From assembly GCA_012735195.1 (NCBI GenBank), contig JAAYIC010000057.1:1-44199 (forward strand): a stretch of 44,199 nt of DNA, in the 5' to 3' direction. This document shows, in pieces, positions 25,413-35,211 of this stretch. Positions within the stretch are counted from its first letter, which is position 1. Each line of letters begins with the position of its first letter. Under the pieces are notes generated by a model. The model had not been told where the DNA came from, searched no databases, and saw only the letters and a list, made by a program, of their open reading frames with translations. The DNA comes from Bacillota bacterium. GTDB lineage: Bacteria > Bacillota > UBA4882 > UBA10575. A program made the position numbers and the translations under genes.

Positions 25413-26852
25413 TTACGCATTATCCCCGCCCGGACCTTCTTCTGTGCCTTCATCCGCCCCAGTTTTGGGCTCTTCTGCGCTTTCCCCGGCCACGGCTTCG
25501 GGTTCTGCTGCTGCTTCTTCTTCAACTTCTGCTTTTGCTTCTTCTTTGCTTTCGTCTTCCGCCTCTTCTCCCGGTTCCTCCTTCACCAGGCTGCTGATAC
25601 TCCCGTTACTGGCCGCCAGTTTTTCAGAGAGGATTGTTCCCAGGTTGGAAGAGAGCGGCTCGTCCCCTTCCAGGTAAACACCGGCAGGTTTTCTCTCTTG
25701 CTCAACCTTCCCCGGTTTTTCCGCTTCTTTCAGGCTCAGTCCGATCCGTCTCTCCTTGGGGTCCACCCGCAGGACCTTTACACGTACTTTTTCTCCTACT
25801 GTCACCACGTCTTCCGCTTTTTCCACCCGCTCTTCGCTCAATTGGGAGATATGGATCAAACCGTCGATCCCCTCTTCCAGGCGGACAAAAGCCCCGAAAG
25901 AAGTGAGACGGACCACTTCACCCTCGACGATATCGCCTTCGCGGTACCTTTCCGCCGCTGTTGTCCAAGGATGGGGTGTCAGTTGTTTAATGCTAAGGGA
26001 GATTCTTTCGGCTTCGGGGTCAACCTTGATCACTTTCACCTGAATCTCTTCCCCTTCTTGTAAGCGTTCGGAAGGATGATCCAGGCGTTCCCAGGCGATC
26101 TCCGAAATATGCAGGAGCCCCTCAACCCCCTGTTCCAGTTCGACAAAAGCCCCAAAGGAAGTCAAACGGGTAATCTTCCCGGTCCGGGTATCACCCACTT
26201 TAAGCTCTTCAAAAAGTCTTTTTTTCGCCTTTTCTCTTTCCTCGGCCAAAACCTCCCGGCGGGATACGACCAACCTGCGGCGCGTCTCGGAGAACTCGAT
26301 AATATATAAATCTAGTTCCTGACCGACAAAAACCGCCAAATCCGGTACATAACCCAAATCTGCATGGGATGCGGGGAGAAAAGCCGATATTCCTTCCAAG
26401 TCAATTTGGAGCCCGCCTTTTACGGCTGCGATGACCTTTCCCTTAACCACATGTTTTTCGTGGAAAGCGGTTTTTAGCCGTTCCCAAACCAGTTTTTCTT
26501 CCGCGCGCCGCCGGGAAAGGATGATTTTATCCTCTTCTATCTCGATCACCATAACCTTTATGGTGTCCCCTTCTTTAACCACTTCGTGGGCGGAACTTAC
26601 TTTTTCAAGGCTCAATTCGTTGAGCGGTACCGGGAGATCCGACTTCCAATTGATGTCCACATAGGCTGCGTCATCCTGGACCAAAACCACCCGGCCGTCC
26701 AAAATATCCCCCTCCTGGAAAGTGGGGATCTCCGCCTTCATCTCTTCTAAAGGCTGAACTTCTTCTTCCGCTGCTCCTGTTTCTGCTGTGACTGTGGTCT
26801 CCACCTCCGGCTGATTTTCTTCGTGGGTTACCATGTGTTCCTTTTCACTCAT
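25413..26852 (-). CDS. S1-domain RNA-binding protein (ribosomal protein S1 homologue)
   Basis: A 479-residue protein with four S1 OB-fold repeats at about 48-118, 135-203, 220-288 and 305-373. The last two are most typical (LTSFGAFVELEQGVEGLLHISE and LTSFGAFVRLEEGIDGLIHISQ). An acidic N-terminal lead and a tail of about 90 residues rich in Glu and Ala flank them. Bacillota S1 homologues (YpfD-like) often have four domains, and whether they sit on the 30S subunit is debated. The ATG at 26852 overlaps the ispH stop (ATGA), with GGAGG seven bases upstream; an ATG at 26858 would be too close to that site. It is the last gene before the terminator. Confidence 0.92.
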   Translation of the reverse strand: MSEKEHMVTHEENQPEVETTVTAETGAAEEEVQPLEEMKAEIPTFQEGDILDGRVVLVQDDAAYVDINWKSDLPVPLNELSLEKVSSAHEVVKEGDTIKVMVIEIEEDKIILSRRRAEEKLVWERLKTAFHEKHVVKGKVIAAVKGGLQIDLEGISAFLPASHADLGYVPDLAVFVGQELDLYIIEFSETRRRLVVSRREVLAEEREKAKKRLFEELKVGDTRTGKITRLTSFGAFVELEQGVEGLLHISEIAWERLDHPSERLQEGEEIQVKVIKVDPEAERISLSIKQLTPHPWTTAAERYREGDIVEGEVVRLTSFGAFVRLEEGIDGLIHISQLSEERVEKAEDVVTVGEKVRVKVLRVDPKERRIGLSLKEAEKPGKVEQERKPAGVYLEGDEPLSSNLGTILSEKLAASNGSISSLVKEEPGEEAEDESKEEAKAEVEEEAAAEPEAVAGESAEEPKTGADEGTEEGPGGDNA

Positions 26853-27715
26853 GTCCATTCCTCCTGCAAATTTTCTTCCAACCAGTCCAAAACCGCATTA
26901 ATCTGTTCCTTAGGAGTTGAAGCCCCCGCAGTCACGCCAATAACCCGTTTTTGCCGGAACCAACGGGGATCCAGATTTTCAACCCCTTCTATATGATAAG
27001 TCGTAACCAGCGAAGAACCGATCTCCGCCAGTTTGCGAGTGTTCGCCGAATTCCTCCCCCCCACTACCAATAATATATCCGCCCGGCGGGCGAGGTCATA
27101 AACTTCCGTTTGCCGTTCCGCCGTGGCGTTACAAATGGTATTAAAGATCTTTAATTCCTTAATACCCGGCAAAATAGCAGAAATTACCTCTGCCAAATTC
27201 TTCTGTGTCTGCGTGGTCTGACAGACCATCCCGACCCGTGCCGGGAGCGAAATCTTCGCCCCTGCGTCTTTCACAGCCACCGGGTCAATAATCTCCGCAC
27301 CTCCAGGCACGGAGGCTGCGACCGCCTGTACCTCGGCGTGGTTAGGGTCCCCCACCACCACCACTTTGTACCCTTCCTCATAAAGCTGAGCGGCGAGTTT
27401 CTGCTCCTGGCGGACAAAGGGGCAGGTGGCGTCGACTACTTTTAGGCCCCGGCGCCGGGCGGCGGCGAAAACCTGCGGTCCCGCCCCGTGCGACCTGATG
27501 AGCAACACCCCTCCGGGTTCCGTTTCTTCCAGGCTCTCACAGGGAATAATCCCCTCTTCCTCCATGCTCTTTACAACCTTGGGGTTATGAATTAAAGGTC
27601 CAAGGGTATAGACGGGACCCTGATATTTTTTCCTGGTGGCGCCGGCTATTTCCAGCGCCCTTTTTACGCCAAAGCAGCAACCGGCTTTTTTGCCAACAAT
27701 TATCTCCCGCCCCAT
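26849..27715 (-). CDS. ispH: 4-hydroxy-3-methylbut-2-enyl diphosphate reductase (IspH/LytB)
   Basis: Last enzyme of the MEP isoprenoid pathway, making IPP and DMAPP, cytoplasmic, with a [4Fe-4S] cluster. The three cluster cysteines are in AGCCFGVKRAL, DATCPFVRQEQ and NTICNATAERQ. The TTQTQKN and AGASTPKEQI motifs of the active site are also present. About 288 residues is the usual length. The ATG at 27715 shares a base with the plsC stop (TGATG), with GGGGAG upstream. The fused LytB-S1 form of some Clostridia is here two overlapping genes. Confidence 0.96.
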   Translation of the reverse strand: MGREIIVGKKAGCCFGVKRALEIAGATRKKYQGPVYTLGPLIHNPKVVKSMEEEGIIPCESLEETEPGGVLLIRSHGAGPQVFAAARRRGLKVVDATCPFVRQEQKLAAQLYEEGYKVVVVGDPNHAEVQAVAASVPGGAEIIDPVAVKDAGAKISLPARVGMVCQTTQTQKNLAEVISAILPGIKELKIFNTICNATAERQTEVYDLARRADILLVVGGRNSANTRKLAEIGSSLVTTYHIEGVENLDPRWFRQKRVIGVTAGASTPKEQINAVLDWLEENLQEEWT

Positions 27716-28353
27716 CAAGCGCTCCCCTGCCAAGTGGCGGACATCCCTTCGCCCTGCCGGGATAAGGCGACCAGGCGCTCGTAGATCTCTTTTGTCCCCG
27801 CTCTAATCCGTTCTTTCCTCTCTCCGCCTACGTTCAAGGAGAAAGGCGGCCCGATCACCACTTTGATCTTGGGAAAAGACAAAAACCTCATCCGGTGCGT
27901 CCCGCTGATCAGCATCGGGAGGATACAGGCTCCGGTTTGCAAGGCCAGTAACGCGGCTCCCGGCTGCAGGGGATGGATGGTATTATCCCGGTACCGGGTC
28001 CCTTCGGGAAAGATCCCCAGGACCTTCTCGTTCTTCAGGACCTCGAGGGCCGACCTAATAGCCCCCCGGTCCCCCGTGCCCCTCCTTACCGGAAAAGCAC
28101 CGAGTGCTCTAATGATCCAGTTCAATACCGGGACCCGGAAGAGTTCTTCTTTCGCTATAAAATTAACCGGCCTTTTCAGGCTGCAGCCCATAACAATCGG
28201 GTCAATCAGGCTGGCATGGTTGGCCACACATATAACTGGGCCTTCCGGCGGCAGGTGTTCACCGCCATTGACCTCCATCCGATAGAAGATTTTCAGCAAG
28301 ATCATAAGCAATATCTGGGCAAACCTATAAAACATTGGTTTTATCTTCACCAA
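27715..28353 (-). CDS. plsC: 1-acyl-sn-glycerol-3-phosphate acyltransferase (PlsC)
   Basis: A 212-residue membrane-bound acyltransferase making phosphatidic acid. Motif I is VANHASLIDP (HX4D), motif III FPEGTRYRD, with an N-terminal hydrophobic stretch (RFAQILLMILLKIFY). Its ATG lies inside the end of cmk (29-base overlap; an ATG at 28335 is an alternative start). It is coupled to ispH. The neighbours cmk-plsC-ispH are a conserved set in Clostridia. Confidence 0.95.
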   Translation of the reverse strand: MVKIKPMFYRFAQILLMILLKIFYRMEVNGGEHLPPEGPVICVANHASLIDPIVMGCSLKRPVNFIAKEELFRVPVLNWIIRALGAFPVRRGTGDRGAIRSALEVLKNEKVLGIFPEGTRYRDNTIHPLQPGAALLALQTGACILPMLISGTHRMRFLSFPKIKVVIGPPFSLNVGGERKERIRAGTKEIYERLVALSRQGEGMSATWQGSA

Positions 28354-29026
28354 CCTTTTTCTTTATCCAGTCAACTACCTCCTCAATACTCATCTCCGTG
28401 GTATCAAGGAAGAGCGCATCGGCTGCCGGGCGCAAGGGATTGACCTTCCTGGTGCTGTCGATCTCATCACGGTTGGCGATGTTGGCTTCGATCTCCGCCA
28501 AGGAGACATCCAGCCCTTTTGCCTTCAATTCCCGCCAGCGACGGCGGGCCCTTTCTTGCGGGGAGGCGGTCAAAAAAAACTTCCACTCCGCCTGCGGCAG
28601 GACCACCGTACCGATATCGCGCCCGTCCATAACCACTCCGCCCCGGGCGCCCAGGTTCTGTTGTTTTTCCACTAAAGCCGCTCGCACTTCTTTAACCGCG
28701 GCGACCAGAGATACCCCGTCATTCACCGGCATGGACCGGATCTCTTCACTGACGTCCTCTCCGTCCATGAATAAATGGTGGGAGCCGTCCGGCATTTCCC
28801 TAAATTCCAGACTGGTCTCTTTTGCCAGACGGGCCAGGGCTGCTTCATTATGCAAAGAGATCCCTTGTCGCAAGGCCTTTAAAGTTATACCCCGGTACAT
28901 GGCGCCGGTATCAATATATAACAGACCAAGCTCCACAGCTATTCTCCGGGCTACCGTGCTTTTTCCGGAACCGGCGGGCCCGTCGACAGCAATAGATATC
29001 TTCTTTCTTCTCCTGTCCGACACCAA
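28325..29026 (-). CDS. cmk: Cytidylate kinase
   Basis: A 233-residue (d)CMP kinase. The P-loop is DGPAGSGKSTVARRIA. The CMP-specific insert and GGVVMDGRDIGTVVLPQAE are conserved, and the LID carries RARRRWRELKAKG. Length and motif order match the bacterial enzyme. The ATG is preceded by AAAGGACTCG. A 77-base gap separates it from the coiled-coil gene upstream, where an internal promoter may lie but none is clear. Confidence 0.96.
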   Translation of the reverse strand: MVSDRRRKKISIAVDGPAGSGKSTVARRIAVELGLLYIDTGAMYRGITLKALRQGISLHNEAALARLAKETSLEFREMPDGSHHLFMDGEDVSEEIRSMPVNDGVSLVAAVKEVRAALVEKQQNLGARGGVVMDGRDIGTVVLPQAEWKFFLTASPQERARRRWRELKAKGLDVSLAEIEANIANRDEIDSTRKVNPLRPAADALFLDTTEMSIEEVVDWIKKKVGEDKTNVL

Positions 29027-29103
29027 AAACGAGTCCTTTCAAAGGTTTTCGCGGAGAAACGCTAATCTCCTGCTTAGTGCAGAAAATTTATCTCCATGCC
29101 CGC

Positions 29104-29571
29104 CTATTCCTCTTCCTCTTCCGTTTCCTCGGTACTAAACTCTCTCCGGACATGGCGGATGATCTGCAGAACTTGAATCAGATTGTTTTCCAGTTTACTC
29201 AAAATACCGTTCACATACTGATCTAACTCCGTCTGTACCTGCCTGGCGTATTCGTCGGCTTGTGCCGTTATCCTTTCGGCTTCTTCTTCCGCTTCCCGGA
29301 TCAGGTAGTGTTCCGAAAGGATCTGCTCGGCGCGATGGGTCGCTTCGCGAATAATCCTCTCTGCTTCCTCGCGGGACCTTTTTATGTATTCTTCCCGCTC
29401 ACTGATGATCTTATCGGCCTTCTTCACCTCGGGGGGAAGGGTCAGCCGGATCTTATCCAACAGTTCCAAAAATTCATCTTTCAGCACCAGAGAACGCCCG
29501 GCAAGCCTGGGGCTTTTTGTGATTATCTCCTCCAAACGGTCGAGTAAGAGCAAAAAATGTATTCTCGTCAT
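29104..29571 (-). CDS. Coiled-coil protein, unknown function
   Basis: A 155-residue, highly charged, mainly helical protein. Residues about 55-145 form a long coiled coil ([20 protein letters not shown], then [20 protein letters not shown]). The tail is acidic ([10 protein letters not shown]). Such proteins lie next to coaD in several Clostridia and are often labelled ATPase or F0 subunit b-like only because of the coiled coil. I see no membrane segment or catalytic motif. The ATG overlaps the coaD stop (ATGA). Confidence 0.75.
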   Translation of the reverse strand: MTRIHFLLLLDRLEEIITKSPRLAGRSLVLKDEFLELLDKIRLTLPPEVKKADKIISEREEYIKRSREEAERIIREATHRAEQILSEHYLIREAEEEAERITAQADEYARQVQTELDQYVNGILSKLENNLIQVLQIIRHVRREFSTEETEEEEE

Positions 29572-30062
29572 TTACCGGACCTCCGGCGCCCAAGTTTTTC
29601 CTCCAACGCCGCGACCACCAAAGGGGGGACAAACCCTTCCGGGTTGCCGCCGAAATAGACCAACTCCTTGACCATGCTGGAACTTAAGAAGGAATACTCG
29701 TTGGCGGTCATCATAAAGATCGTTTCAATCTCCGGATTCATCTTCTTATTTGTCAAAGCCATTTGAAACTCGCTCTCAAAATCGGAGATCGCCCTAAGCC
29801 CCTTGACGATCACCTTTGCGTCCTTGCTTTTGGCGTAATTAACCAGCAGGCCCTGGAAATATTCAACTTCCACATTTGGCAGATGCGCCAAAACCTTCTG
29901 CAGGAAATAGCGGCGCTCGGCCGCGGAAAAAAGCGGCTCTTTACTTGGGTTCTCCAACACAGCCACGATGACCTTGTCAAAGATCGCCGCTGTCCGTTCA
30001 ATAATATCCAAGTGTCCGTTGGTGACGGGATCAAAACTGCCTGGGCAGATGGCTATGGTCAT
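29568..30062 (-). CDS. coaD: Phosphopantetheine adenylyltransferase (CoaD)
   Basis: A 164-residue enzyme for the penultimate step of CoA synthesis. The nucleotidyltransferase motif is [15 protein letters not shown]. The second conserved block, [14 protein letters not shown], closes the active site. The ATG at 30062 has GGAGG eight bases upstream and overlaps the rsmD stop; an ATG at 30077 adds five residues without a good site. Confidence 0.96.
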   Translation of the reverse strand: MTIAICPGSFDPVTNGHLDIIERTAAIFDKVIVAVLENPSKEPLFSAAERRYFLQKVLAHLPNVEVEYFQGLLVNYAKSKDAKVIVKGLRAISDFESEFQMALTNKKMNPEIETIFMMTANEYSFLSSSMVKELVYFGGNPEGFVPPLVVAALEEKLGRRRSGK

Positions 30063-30631
30063 CGGGAATACCTCCACAACTCCAATGATGTCTCGCCGTA
30101 GATCCTCCGCTCGCGGCGGGTCAGGTCCCCTACTCTTTCCGGGAGAGTGTAATCCCGCCGGACCTGTAAAACCAATAGGCCGTCTTCGGCCAGCAACTTG
30201 TTACCGGAGACCGCCTTCAGAATCTTCGGCCATAAATTCGCCGGGAAAGGCGGATCGGCCAGAATTAAATCGAATTTCTGCCCTTCCCTATGTAAACGCG
30301 GGAGAACACGAAAAACATCTCCGGGCCATACCTTGATCTCTTTTTCTTCGTCCCATTCGCCCCTGCTCTGCAGCAGCGTCAAGTTTTGCCGCAGAACCCA
30401 GAGACTCCGGGGGTCCTTCTCCACAAAGAGGACGCTTTTTGCGCCCCGGCTCAACGCTTCAATACCCAGTGAGCCCGATCCGGCAAAAAGATCAAGGACG
30501 CTACCGCCCACAACAAAACCGGCTAATATGTTGAAGAGCGCTTCCCGGATCCGGTCCATCGCCGGGCGCAGCCCATGGTGAGAGGGGCCGTATAATTTCA
30601 TCCCCCGGTATATGCCGCCGGTTATTCTCAT
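30059..30631 (-). CDS. rsmD: 16S rRNA (guanine966-N2)-methyltransferase (RsmD)
   Basis: A 190-residue rRNA methyltransferase acting on G966 of the 30S subunit. It opens [13 protein letters not shown]. The SAM site is [18 protein letters not shown] and the catalytic motif LADPPF. It is coupled at both ends by four-base overlaps (degV stop, coaD start). rsmD-coaD pairing is conserved widely in bacteria. Confidence 0.95.
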   Translation of the reverse strand: MRITGGIYRGMKLYGPSHHGLRPAMDRIREALFNILAGFVVGGSVLDLFAGSGSLGIEALSRGAKSVLFVEKDPRSLWVLRQNLTLLQSRGEWDEEKEIKVWPGDVFRVLPRLHREGQKFDLILADPPFPANLWPKILKAVSGNKLLAEDGLLVLQVRRDYTLPERVGDLTRRERRIYGETSLELWRYSR

Positions 30632-31479
30632 TCTTCCGGATCCGCCAAAGCCACCAGACCAAAAGCGCCGGGGCCGGTATGCGCCCCGACCACAGGGCCG
30701 ATTGGAGCGATGCTGATCTCGCCGGCCGGGAAAAACTCTTTGGCCGCCTCTTCCATTCGTTTTGCTTCTTCCAAGGCGCCTGCGTGAAGAATAATAATCT
30801 TCGCCGGCAAAGTTCCGATCCGCTCCTTTGTCAATTCCAAAAGCCGGCGGTGAATCCGGCCAAGGTTGCCGCGGACTTTATCTACAGCTATTATCCGTCC
30901 CTTTTCAATGGTCAGCACCGGCTTGGCATTCACCAAATTACCGAAACAGGATGGGAGTTCTCCGATCCGGCCTGTCCGGGAGAGGTTTTCCAGGTCGCCA
31001 ACGGTAAAAAAGACCACCAGGTTCGTTTTGACATATTCAATCCGGTCAAGGATTTCTTGGCGGCTTTTCCCTCGGGCCAGCGCTTCCGCGGCTTCGATAA
31101 CGATCATCCCCAGGGCCATGGAGACCGCCCGCGAATCGATGACCAGGATCTCAATCTCATCCTGCAGCATCTTTGCGGCGGCACGGGCTGAGCGCAAAGT
31201 TTTACTGAGCTTACCGGAAAGATGAATGGAGATGACCGTATCCCCCGGCCGGGCAAACCCACGGTAAAAATCGACGAATTCTTCAGGCGAAGGCTCGGAT
31301 GTGGCTGGCAGGTAGGCTTCTAACGGCAAACGGAAATAAAACTCTTCCGCCCAAATCTCCTCCCCTTCTTTCAGGGCCTCCTCCCCAAAAAAAAGGTTAA
31401 GCGGTATGATCTTTAATCCATACTTCTCCGTCCATTTCTCCGGCAAATCGGCCGTACTGTCTGTGGCGATATGAATCAA
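30628..31479 (-). CDS. DegV-family fatty-acid-binding protein
   Basis: A 283-residue DegV/FakB-type protein that holds a fatty acid for phosphorylation by FakA. It opens IHIATDSTADLPEKWTEKYG. The fatty-acid carboxylate site includes SIHLSGKLSKTLRSA, and the second domain carries FFTVGDLENLSRTGRIG and GPVVGAHTGPGAFGL. It lies 15 bases after fakA, so the kinase and its carrier are made together. Confidence 0.94.
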   Translation of the reverse strand: MIHIATDSTADLPEKWTEKYGLKIIPLNLFFGEEALKEGEEIWAEEFYFRLPLEAYLPATSEPSPEEFVDFYRGFARPGDTVISIHLSGKLSKTLRSARAAAKMLQDEIEILVIDSRAVSMALGMIVIEAAEALARGKSRQEILDRIEYVKTNLVVFFTVGDLENLSRTGRIGELPSCFGNLVNAKPVLTIEKGRIIAVDKVRGNLGRIHRRLLELTKERIGTLPAKIIILHAGALEEAKRMEEAAKEFFPAGEISIAPIGPVVGAHTGPGAFGLVALADPEE

Positions 31480-31494
31480 GAAAAATCCACCCTT

Positions 31495-33159
31495 TTATTC
31501 CACTGAAACAATATAATAATAAAACGGTTGTCCACCCTCGTAGATTTCCACTTCCGCTTCGGGGAAAGCCTCCTGGATCATGGGCTCCAGCTCATTGGCT
31601 TCTTTCTCCTCAATATCGTGGCCGTAATAAACGGTGATCAATGCATCTTCCTTTTCCTTGAGAAAATTCTTCAACAGGTCGAGAAGGACTTCGGAAGGGT
31701 TCTTCCCTACGGAGATAATATCCCCTTCCTTCAAACCAATAATGTCACCTTCCCGGATCTCCAAGCCGTTAAAGGAGGAGCTCCGTACAGCAAAGGTGAC
31801 TTCGCCGGTGATAACGGATTTAATCGCTTTGGACATGGCCTCCCGGTTCTTCTTAATCCCCGCCTCCGCGTTATAAGCCATCAGCGCGCTGATCCCTTGG
31901 GGTATGGTCCTTGAAGGAATTACTGTTACCGGAGTCTCGGTCAAAGCCTGGACCTGTCCTGCAGCCATAATCACATTTTTATTGTTCGGCAGGATGATTA
32001 CTTGTTCGGCCTGGATCCGGCTGACGGCGCGGTATAGCTCCTCCGTGCTGGGGTTCATGGTCTGACCGCCCTCAATAATCTCATCCGCCCCCAAATCCCG
32101 GAAGATCGCCTGTAACCCTTTACCGGCAACCACCGCCGTTATCCCGATCTTCTTTTTCACCGCCGGCGCCGGGTTGGCGGCCATGCCGAGTTTTGCCAGG
32201 CGTTCCCTGCTCTGTTCCACCATGTTGTCGATCTGGATCGCCGTCATCTCACCGAGCCGGACCATGTAATCCAGGACCAGACCCGGGTTGTTGGTATGAA
32301 TATGCACTTTGGCAACTTGTGTATCACCAATCACAATCAGGCTGTCGCCATGGGGAGCCAAATCCTTCTTAATCTCCTCAATCGCCAGCTTTTCCCCTTT
32401 AATAATAAATTCGGTACAATAACGGTAAGCAATTTTATCCGGGTCAAGCTCATGTTCATCTTCGATCTCGTAATCAACAACGGATTGGACGCCCGCCGGA
32501 AGTCCCGGCGCCGGGGCTTCCGCCTTCGGCAACGGCCGGATATTCTCGCCCTTCAGGGCTTCGACAAAACCCTGACAAAAATAACAAAGCCCCTTCCCGC
32601 CGGCATCCACCACTCCGGCCTGTTTCAGAATGGGCAACATTTCCGGGGTTTTTTCCAAAACCTCCACTATATGTTGGTAGATTTGTACCAGGAAATCCAT
32701 TAATGGTAATTTTTTCTTCTGTAATTCCTGAGCTTTCGCCGCCGCTTCCCGTACTATGGTGAGGATTGTCCCCTCCACGGGTTTACGAATGGCCTGGTAG
32801 GCAAGTTTTGACGCGCCTTCAATACCTTTGGCAATCTCCAGCGTTCCTAAGCGCGGAGCGTTCCCCACCGCCCGGGCAAAACCGCGAAAAAACTGAGAAA
32901 CAATAACACCCGAATTGCCTCTGGCCCCCATCAAGGAGCCCCGTGCCGCCCGTTCCAGAATATCTTTTACCTCGTCCGAAGCCTGCTGAACTTCCCTCAA
33001 CGCCGCTTGAAAAGTCAAAACCATGTTGGTGCCTGTGTCGCCATCAGGCACCGGAAAGACGTTCAAATCATTTATCTCTTCCTTATTGGCATTCAGGCAT
33101 TCAACCCCCGCTGCCAATAAGTTTTTTAACTCCGGACCCTCGATAAATTCCAGATTCAA
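31495..33159 (-). CDS. fakA: Fatty acid kinase FakA (DAK2/YloV)
   Basis: A kinase of 554 residues that phosphorylates FakB-bound fatty acids, feeding phospholipid synthesis. The DhaL-type N-terminal domain has LNVFPVPDGDTGTNM (the Asp residues bind Mg-ATP) and RGARGNSGVIVSQFFRGF; the C-terminal DegV-like domain follows. I chose TTG 33159 because GGGGAGGAG lies six bases upstream and the length then equals the B. subtilis YloV size; the in-frame ATG at 33219 would overlap the Asp23 stop. It is preceded by the Asp23 gene (ylouU-yloV order in Bacillota) and followed by degV. Confidence 0.94.
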   Translation of the reverse strand: MNLEFIEGPELKNLLAAGVECLNANKEEINDLNVFPVPDGDTGTNMVLTFQAALREVQQASDEVKDILERAARGSLMGARGNSGVIVSQFFRGFARAVGNAPRLGTLEIAKGIEGASKLAYQAIRKPVEGTILTIVREAAAKAQELQKKKLPLMDFLVQIYQHIVEVLEKTPEMLPILKQAGVVDAGGKGLCYFCQGFVEALKGENIRPLPKAEAPAPGLPAGVQSVVDYEIEDEHELDPDKIAYRYCTEFIIKGEKLAIEEIKKDLAPHGDSLIVIGDTQVAKVHIHTNNPGLVLDYMVRLGEMTAIQIDNMVEQSRERLAKLGMAANPAPAVKKKIGITAVVAGKGLQAIFRDLGADEIIEGGQTMNPSTEELYRAVSRIQAEQVIILPNNKNVIMAAGQVQALTETPVTVIPSRTIPQGISALMAYNAEAGIKKNREAMSKAIKSVITGEVTFAVRSSSFNGLEIREGDIIGLKEGDIISVGKNPSEVLLDLLKNFLKEKEDALITVYYGHDIEEKEANELEPMIQEAFPEAEVEIYEGGQPFYYYIVSVE

Positions 33160-33196
33160 TCCATGCTCCTCCCCATTCGCGTATCTTGTCTGCAGG

Positions 33197-33562
33197 TCAG
33201 ATGCGTACACCCATAACATTCACATTGACCCTGCTGACATTAAGTCCCAACTTGTCTTCTACGGCATACCTGACATTTTCAATGACATTATGGGCCACTT
33301 CATTGATTTTGGTCCCGTATTCCACCACAACATAAAGGTCTATGATTACCCGATCCCCTTCGATCCGGACCTCAATCCCCTTTGTCAGGTTCTCTTTTCC
33401 GTATAACAATTCGGAGATACCATCCTGTACACTACGGGAGGACATCCCCACAACCCCAAAGCACTCCAGGGCGGTAATCCCGGCTACCATGGCAATCGCT
33501 TCCGAGGATACGTCGATCGTGCCCAGAGGCCGTTGGGATTTAACGGAGAAATTTCTCTCCAC
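33197..33562 (-). CDS. Asp23/Gls24 family envelope protein (YloU-like)
   Basis: A 121-residue Asp23/DUF322 protein. The core blocks are TIDVSSEAIAMVAGITALECFGVVGM, here only noted by position (residues 15-40), then VIIDLYVVVEYGTKINEVA and VNVNVMGVRI at the end. Such proteins associate with the membrane or cell envelope and respond to stress; YloU is conserved upstream of fakA. GGGGTGGATC precedes the ATG. A promoter lies 260 bases upstream. A second, tailed member is at 36418. Confidence 0.93.
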   Translation of the reverse strand: MERNFSVKSQRPLGTIDVSSEAIAMVAGITALECFGVVGMSSRSVQDGISELLYGKENLTKGIEVRIEGDRVIIDLYVVVEYGTKINEVAHNVIENVRYAVEDKLGLNVSRVNVNVMGVRI

Positions 33563-33824
33563 TGATCCACCCCCCTTTTGGGAAGAAATTCTGAAAGAAT
33601 ATTCGCCCTTTCACCCGAAACTTCCTGCTCTTTTCGACAAAAATCCGTCAATTCCAGCAAATATTTCTTTCCCGCCTGCATCTTGCAGGGATATTCGGGT
33701 GCTGTACAAACCGGCTCTTGCAGATAAACAGAGGTAACGCGCGACCGGTGCGCCGGCAGATCCGGAGGAAACGGGCAGAACCGCGCAAAAAGAAAATTTC
33801 GCGGGTACACGCCGCATTATCCTT

Positions 33825-33853
33825 ATTATACCTGATACACCCGTTTCCGTCTA
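33825..33853 (-). promoter_or_regulatory. Probable promoter of the Asp23-fakA operon
   Basis: On the - strand TAGACG (33848-33853), 17 bases, TATAAT (33825-33830). The -10 is perfect and the -35 matches four of six. The leader to the Asp23 ATG would be about 255 bases; I see no riboswitch in it. The rest of 33563-33886 shows nothing else. Confidence 0.6.
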
Positions 33854-33886
33854 GGACAACTTTTCGCCGGCTGTTAACAAAAAGGG

Positions 33887-35182
33887 CTAGAAAGAAAACT
33901 CCTTTTTCATTTTTTCATGTTTAAAGGTCCGGGTACCACTGGCATAATCCGCAACAAGGTGGCCGCGGCCAAGCAACCGGTATTTGTAAATGACCAAGCC
34001 TTCAAGGCCCACCGGTCCCCGGGCGTGGATCTTCCCGGTGCCGATCCCCACTTCGGCGCCGAAACCATAACGGAATCCGTCGCTAAAACGGGTCGAACAG
34101 TTCCAAAAGACGTTCCCGGCGTCGACATAATCCATAAAAAAGGCGGCTTTTTCTTTATTTTCCGTAATAATGCTATCCGTATGCCCCGACCCGTAGGTGT
34201 TGATATGAGCGATCGCCTCCTCGATTCCGGAGACCACCTTCACCGCGAGTATATAATCCAGATACTCCGTCTTCCAGTCTTCCTCCGTGGCCGGGACAGC
34301 CGGGATGAGGGCCCGGGTTTGCGAGCAGCCTCTCAGTTCCACCTTGTGCTCGTCAAATGATTTCTTAATAGCCGGCAAAAACTCCGGCGCCACCCTTTCA
34401 TGGACCAAAAGGGTCTCCAAGGCGTTACAGACCGCCACATACTGCACTTTTGAATCAAGGACAATCCTGGCGGCCGCTTGCAGATCCGCCTCTTCATCCA
34501 CGTAGCAGTGGCAGATCCCGTCGGCATGCCCCAACACCGGAATCCGCGAATTTTCCATAATATAGCGGACAAAATCATTGGAGCCCCTTGGAATAATCAG
34601 GTCGATGTATTGATCCATTTTCAACAGGTCATTCACTTCCGCACGGGTCTCCAACAAGGCCGCCCAATCCGGTGGCAAGCCGGCTTTGACGGCGGCCCCA
34701 ATCACCACCCCGGCCAAAACGCGGTTGGTGGCCATCGCTTCCGAACCCCCTTTGAGCAGGACAGCGTTGCCGCTTTTCAGGCAGAGGGTTGCGATCTGCA
34801 CCAGGGCATCCGGCCGTGATTCAAAGATGACCCCAATCACCCCAATCGGGCAGGAGACTTTATATAATTCCAAGCCGTCATCCAGTTCGGTGGCGAACAG
34901 GGTCTTCCCCACCGGGTCTTCCAACTTGATCAGGCTGTGAATCCCCTCGATCACCCCGGCAATTTTCTCCTCGTCAAAACGGAGCCTCTTCAAAAGTGGC
35001 GCCGGCAGGTTTTCCCGCTCGCTCCGGGCCAAATCCTCCCGGTTGGCGGCGACAATCTCCGCCTTCTTTTCCTCCAGGGATCTAGCGATCTCTGCCAGCG
35101 CCTTGTCTTTACGGTCCCTGCCGGCCGCTGCCAGCGTGATCGAGGCCTCTTTCACCCGGCGCGCCAGTTCCTCCATTTTCAT
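33887..35182 (-). CDS. proA: Glutamate-5-semialdehyde dehydrogenase (gamma-glutamyl phosphate reductase)
   Basis: A 431-residue NADPH enzyme of proline synthesis. The N-terminal region has NREDLARSERENLPAPLLKR and GVIGVIFESRPDA. The catalytic Cys is in YVAVCNALETLLVHE. The C-terminal HARGPVGLEGLVIYK is typical of ProA. The usual partner proB is not adjacent in the window. It has its own promoter. The start ATG has GGAGGGAAGG upstream. Confidence 0.96.
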   Translation of the reverse strand: MKMEELARRVKEASITLAAAGRDRKDKALAEIARSLEEKKAEIVAANREDLARSERENLPAPLLKRLRFDEEKIAGVIEGIHSLIKLEDPVGKTLFATELDDGLELYKVSCPIGVIGVIFESRPDALVQIATLCLKSGNAVLLKGGSEAMATNRVLAGVVIGAAVKAGLPPDWAALLETRAEVNDLLKMDQYIDLIIPRGSNDFVRYIMENSRIPVLGHADGICHCYVDEEADLQAAARIVLDSKVQYVAVCNALETLLVHERVAPEFLPAIKKSFDEHKVELRGCSQTRALIPAVPATEEDWKTEYLDYILAVKVVSGIEEAIAHINTYGSGHTDSIITENKEKAAFFMDYVDAGNVFWNCSTRFSDGFRYGFGAEVGIGTGKIHARGPVGLEGLVIYKYRLLGRGHLVADYASGTRTFKHEKMKKEFSF

Positions 35183-35211
35183 GCCCTTCCCTCCTCACCC
35201 CGTCGGGTAAT

